From DUVY01 sp036562755 (GTDB taxonomy: Bacteria; Bacillota; Clostridia; Christensenellales; DUVY01), in contig DATCJN010000004.1 in the NCBI GenBank assembly GCA_036562755.1, positions 1 through 64,000 of the forward strand: 64,000 nucleotides of DNA, in the 5' to 3' direction. Below, piece after piece: positions 61,158 through 64,000 of this stretch (position 1 is its first letter; every line of letters begins with the position of its first letter). A program made the translations under genes and the position numbers. The notes under the pieces were generated by a model, which saw only the letters and a list, made by a program, of their open reading frames with translations, did not search any database and had not been told where the DNA came from.

Positions 61158-61185
61158 ATTATACTATATTTATGGGTAAAGTTAA
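61158..61185 (-). promoter_or_regulatory. glnA-ANTAR promoter
   Basis: TATAAT (61158-61163) with TTAACT (61180-61185) 16 nt upstream on the minus strand. The leader of about 45 nt is A-rich and unstructured. Confidence 0.55.
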
Positions 61186-61195
61186 TGCATGAAAA

Positions 61196-61918
61196 TTAAT
61201 TATAAGTATAAAGTTGTTTATAGGGCGTCTTGGAGTTGGGCGTTATCTCATAAAAGTTATGATTCATAATTTCGTCAAAGTTAAATCCAAAATACTCGCA
61301 AAAGTTTTTGATATAATTTTCATACTCTTTTAAATCATCGTTATTTGCGATTTTTGCGTTAACCTTACTGGAAAGACCGCTAGGAAGCTTATTGGCTCTT
61401 AGCACAATCTTGCCGCCGTGCATTCCCGAACCGCAATAGTAGCCGGCAACCTTTTCTTCGTCATACAAACCTAACACTATAATAAGGCCTCCTGCCTGGT
61501 ATTCGCCCAAGAAACTGCCCGCTCTGCCTCCGATGACCATTACGGGAAAGTTTTCTTTATATGCTTTCATATGGATGCCGGCGCGGTAGCCCACATTTCC
61601 TCTGATATATACCACGCCGCCGCGCATTCCATAGCCGACCGTGTCGCCGCAATCGCCGTAAATTACGATTTCGCCGCTGTTCATTGTATCCGCTATGGCG
61701 TCTTGGGCGTTGCCGTTAATTATGATCTTAGCGCCGTCTAGATAGGCGCCCGTTCCGTTGCCGGCCGTTCCGTTGACGGTAATTAATTTATCCTTTAGCC
61801 CGCAGCCTAAATATCTTTGTCCATAGGCATTTTGAATGGTAATTTCTTTTTCGTTCAAGGCCTTAACCGCGTCGTTTAAATCTTTATATGAAGCGAACTT
61901 TAATGCGTCTAACGTCAT
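61196..61918 (-). CDS. Glutamate synthase GXGXG-domain subunit (GltB3-like)
   Basis: A 240-residue protein made only of the right-handed beta-helix found at the C-terminus of large glutamate synthase. Its glycine repeats are clear: GTAGNGTGAYLDGAKIIING, GDCGDTVGYGMRGGVVYIRG and GGRAGSFLGEYQAGG. It is the structural spacer of an archaeal-type split enzyme, or of a related FwdC-like module. ATG 61918 has AGGAGAAGAAG and overlaps the stop of the preceding gene as ATGA; the longer frame from 61936 has no ribosome site. Confidence 0.9.
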   Translation of the reverse strand: MTLDALKFASYKDLNDAVKALNEKEITIQNAYGQRYLGCGLKDKLITVNGTAGNGTGAYLDGAKIIINGNAQDAIADTMNSGEIVIYGDCGDTVGYGMRGGVVYIRGNVGYRAGIHMKAYKENFPVMVIGGRAGSFLGEYQAGGLIIVLGLYDEEKVAGYYCGSGMHGGKIVLRANKLPSGLSSKVNAKIANNDDLKEYENYIKNFCEYFGFNFDEIMNHNFYEITPNSKTPYKQLYTYN

Positions 61919-63138
61919 ACTTCTTCTCCTAAGCATTTCTTGATTTTATATAGTCCGAACGCCGCAAGCGTAGGGTATTTTTTTATTAATTCAAAATCTA
62001 TTTCGGATAGCGGCGTCTGTTCCCTTATCAGCGAGGTATATATACCCGCCTTTTGAATATTTCCCGCTAGGATAAAGCCTTTTAATCTATCGTCCTTATA
62101 AAACAATCTCTTATAATTTTCGCCGTCGGATTCTACATAGCTTTCTCCTACTATACTGCCCGCGCTTAATATGTGGTATCCAAAAAATCCTATCGCGTTC
62201 ATAGGAAACGCGTTTTTATATGACTTATAACCGCCCGCCATATTGACGCCCGCGCAAAAGCCTTGTATGTAAGCATTGGGCAGCAGCGCCAAAATTTTGG
62301 TTTGCTCCGATGTTATGTCATAGCTTAAAACGCAATCCCCGGCGGCGTAAATAGAATCTGCCGTAGTCTTGCAAGTTTCGTCTATGATTATGCCTCTGTT
62401 AATCTGGGCTATATTTTCAAGCAGTTCGACATTAGGCCTTACGCCCGCGGCAATGACCAATATATCAAATTCTATTTCTGCGCCGCTTTTCATATAGGCC
62501 TTATTTTCTTCAAATCTAATAACGCTGTCGCCTAACAAAAATTTTATTCCGTTATTTTCTATTACCTTTTTGACAATAGCCGAACACTCTTTATCAAGCA
62601 CGCTTGGCATGACTTGGTCGGCGAGATCTGTTACCGTTATGCCGCCTGCCCTTTTTGCCAGAGCTTCGGCGCATTTTAAACCGATTAGGCCGGCGCCTAT
62701 GATAAAGACTCTGGAGTCAGGGGTAAGCTTTTCGTTTAGCGCCAAAGCGTCGTCAAGCGACATAAATGTGAATTTGGTTCGAACATTATCTAACCCCTCA
62801 AAATTCGGCACAAAAGGCTTGCTGCCTGTCGCTATCAAAAGCTTTTCGTATTTAGTTTCGCCTATCGAGGTAATGACTATCTTTTTCTCGGCGTCAATTT
62901 TTAAGGCTTCGGCGCAAATAAAGTTAACATTATTATCTGCGTAAAAACTGTCCGAGCGGTATTTCATATTTTGCAAAGTAGTCTTGCCCTGCAATAAATA
63001 AGAAATCAAAGGTCGGGAATAAGTATGGTATTTTTCTTTTGAGATAACGGTTATATCGCCCAGCTTATCGACCTCTCTTATGCCTTCCACCGCGCCGATT
63101 GCCGCCGCGCTGTTGCCTATAATTACGTATTTTGCCAT
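61915..63138 (-). CDS. FAD-dependent NAD(P)H oxidoreductase of the split glutamate synthase
   Basis: A 407-residue flavoprotein with FAD fold (YVIIGNSAAAIGAVEGIRE), NAD fold (RVFIIGAGLIGLKCAEALAK, about 145), and the second FAD motif (TADSIYAAGDCVLSYD). It resembles NADH-dependent nitrite reductase or rubredoxin reductase-type proteins (LIATGSKPFVPNFEGLDN). Encoded between the ferredoxin and the GXGXG subunit, it probably supplies electrons to glutamate synthase. It starts 1 nt after the ferredoxin gene. Confidence 0.9.
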   Translation of the reverse strand: MAKYVIIGNSAAAIGAVEGIREVDKLGDITVISKEKYHTYSRPLISYLLQGKTTLQNMKYRSDSFYADNNVNFICAEALKIDAEKKIVITSIGETKYEKLLIATGSKPFVPNFEGLDNVRTKFTFMSLDDALALNEKLTPDSRVFIIGAGLIGLKCAEALAKRAGGITVTDLADQVMPSVLDKECSAIVKKVIENNGIKFLLGDSVIRFEENKAYMKSGAEIEFDILVIAAGVRPNVELLENIAQINRGIIIDETCKTTADSIYAAGDCVLSYDITSEQTKILALLPNAYIQGFCAGVNMAGGYKSYKNAFPMNAIGFFGYHILSAGSIVGESYVESDGENYKRLFYKDDRLKGFILAGNIQKAGIYTSLIREQTPLSEIDFELIKKYPTLAAFGLYKIKKCLGEEV

Positions 63139-63139
63139 G

Positions 63140-63565
63140 TTACCTCTCCTCGAATACGATTGCTTGGTTAGGACAGTTTTGAACGCAGGTAGGTATTCCG
63201 CCGTTGTCTATGCATAGTTGACATTTTAATACGCTCTTGCCGCCGTCGTAAGAAATAGCCCCGTAAGGACATACCAAAACGCAGGTGCAACAGCCTACGC
63301 ATTTTTCTTTATCGATTACCACCGCTCCGTCAGCCTTTTGCAAAGCGCCCGTAATACAGCTCTTAACGCATATAGGCTCTTTGCAATGGCGGCAGTTAAC
63401 CGCAAATGTCACATCGTCGATATTATCGACATATATCCTTGACGATATTTTTCTATTCTTTAGCGCCTTAACCATATCTTTTAATCCCGAATTAGCAAAG
63501 GCGCAATAATATTCGCAAAGTTTGCAGCCCAGACACCATTTTTCGTTAACATATACTCTCTTCAT
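63140..63565 (-). CDS. 4Fe-4S ferredoxin subunit of the split glutamate synthase
   Basis: A 141-residue HycB/DmsB-like polyferredoxin with four cysteine groups: CLGCKLCEYYC, CRHCKEPICVKSC, CVGCCTCVLVCP and CQLCIDNGGIPTCVQNCP. It should relay electrons between the flavoprotein and the FMN subunit. ATG 63565 is preceded by GAGGGTGAATTG; the ATG at 63598 overlaps the upstream gene and lacks a site. The gap to the upstream stop is 10 nt. Confidence 0.9.
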   Translation of the reverse strand: MKRVYVNEKWCLGCKLCEYYCAFANSGLKDMVKALKNRKISSRIYVDNIDDVTFAVNCRHCKEPICVKSCITGALQKADGAVVIDKEKCVGCCTCVLVCPYGAISYDGGKSVLKCQLCIDNGGIPTCVQNCPNQAIVFEER

Positions 63566-63575
63566 CAATTCACCC

Positions 63576-64000
63576 TCAATAAAAGACTTCGCCTGCATGC
63601 TTGATGCCTAAGATTTCCAGCTCTTTTTGGTTTAAGCCTACGCCTCTTAGCATCAGTCTGTTTCCTCTTAGCGCTTCTATGGAATTAATACCCATTCCGC
63701 CTAGCATTTCTTTGATTTCGTGCTTCCATGCGGTGAGCAGATTAACCAATCTTTTGTATCCTATTTCGGGATTGAGTCTCTTGACAAGTTCAGGCTTTTG
63801 GGTAGCGATTCCCCAATTGCAATTACCCGTGTGGCAGCTTCTGCAAAGGTGGCAGCCAAGCGCTATCAACGCCGCGGTAGCTATATATACCGCGTCCGCG
63901 CCGAGCGCGACAGCCTTAACAATATCGGCGCTGTTGCGAATACTTCCCGCTACCACAATAGAAACATTATCCCTAATGCCTTCTTTTCTTAACATTGAAT
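63576..64000 (-). CDS. Glutamate synthase FMN-domain subunit (GltB2-like), 5' end outside the window
   Basis: Only the C-terminal 141 residues are visible; the gene continues past the right edge. The piece shows the barrel end (VVAGSIRNSADIVKAVALGA), and the cysteine trio HLCRSCHTGNCNWGIA of the 3Fe-4S centre, which identify the alpha-subunit FMN/FeS domain that makes glutamate from 2-oxoglutarate and ammonia. It is followed by the ferredoxin gene. The amidotransferase piece (GltB1) is presumably upstream, outside the window. Confidence 0.92.
   Translation of the reverse strand, partial: SMLRKEGIRDNVSIVVAGSIRNSADIVKAVALGADAVYIATAALIALGCHLCRSCHTGNCNWGIATQKPELVKRLNPEIGYKRLVNLLTAWKHEIKEMLGGMGINSIEALRGNRLMLRGVGLNQKELEILGIKHAGEVFY

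Overview
The window is chromosomal DNA from a Bacillota, most likely an anaerobic member of the Clostridia. This is inferred from gene families and order. The supporting signs are a dnaG-rpoD-trmK-zinc ribbon operon, an mraZ-rsmH-ftsL-pbp cluster with a MraZ-type operator, a transcription-terminating lysine riboswitch ahead of asd-dapA-dapB, a HisZ/short-HisG histidine operon, a three-gene glycerol-3-phosphate dehydrogenase-like set with a DUF1667 protein, an EFR1-type flavodoxin/ferredoxin protein, and a glutamate synthase split into separate subunits beside a glutamine synthetase and an ANTAR regulator. I cannot name the species. Promoters are strikingly easy to read: most are TTGnnn-17-TATAAT.

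Layout. 1-3907: a truncated gene interrupted by an IS21-family element (istA-istB), then an IS3/IS150-like element; this part is visibly more AT-rich than the rest. 3941-4220: tRNA-Leu, tRNA-Cys and tRNA-Gly, all minus. 4388-10311: histidine operon hisZ-G-D-B-A-F-IE, with hisH and hisC absent. 10361-16163: a GlpA-like/FAD oxidoreductase/DUF1667 set, a hemolysin III protein and recG as one tight operon. 16240-19526: a 1069-residue Ig-repeat surface protein. 19621-22405: an ECF transporter S component, coaX and hom, with a structured leader RNA. 22536-26765: a small Gly/Cys protein, glyS, an EFR1 protein and HflX with a JAMM-like N-terminal domain. 26936-30699: a HEAT-like protein, a TPR protein and a YesL-like membrane protein of unknown role. 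30714-34914: a peptidase M20 gene divergent from the lysine-riboswitch asd-dapA-dapB operon. 34941-37950: lon and engB. 38294-39562: murA. 39645-43771: a Dps-like protein and a giant coiled-coil protein. 43955-46272: serC-serA under an operator-like promoter. 46306-50947: the shortened division cluster. 51075-58178: a metallophosphoesterase, a cysteine-containing unknown, the dnaG operon, a 30-residue membrane peptide and a dGTPase. 58204-64000: a zinc ribbon/nucleoside deoxyribosyltransferase-like protein, an ANTAR regulator, glutamine synthetase and the glutamate synthase subunits, the last running off the window.

How the genes work together. Several units cover amino-acid supply: His, the Asp family (asd, dapA, dapB, hom), Ser, and Gln/Glu. 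Pantothenate uptake and phosphorylation (S component plus coaX) feed CoA synthesis. murA, mraZ, rsmH, the FtsL-like protein and the PBP belong to wall synthesis and division.

The points that most deserve a second look are: three genes whose ATG sits 7-8 nt after a TATAAT with no Shine-Dalgarno (probable leaderless mRNAs); a complete transcription unit for a 30-residue membrane peptide; a two-hairpin leader before a probable pantothenate transporter; HflX carrying a RadC-like metal-binding motif; the histidine operon lacking hisH; a long perfect inverted repeat over the serC -10; and a standalone zinc ribbon/deoxyribosyltransferase-like gene. I saw no CRISPR array, no prophage and no obvious large multi-gene defence system.
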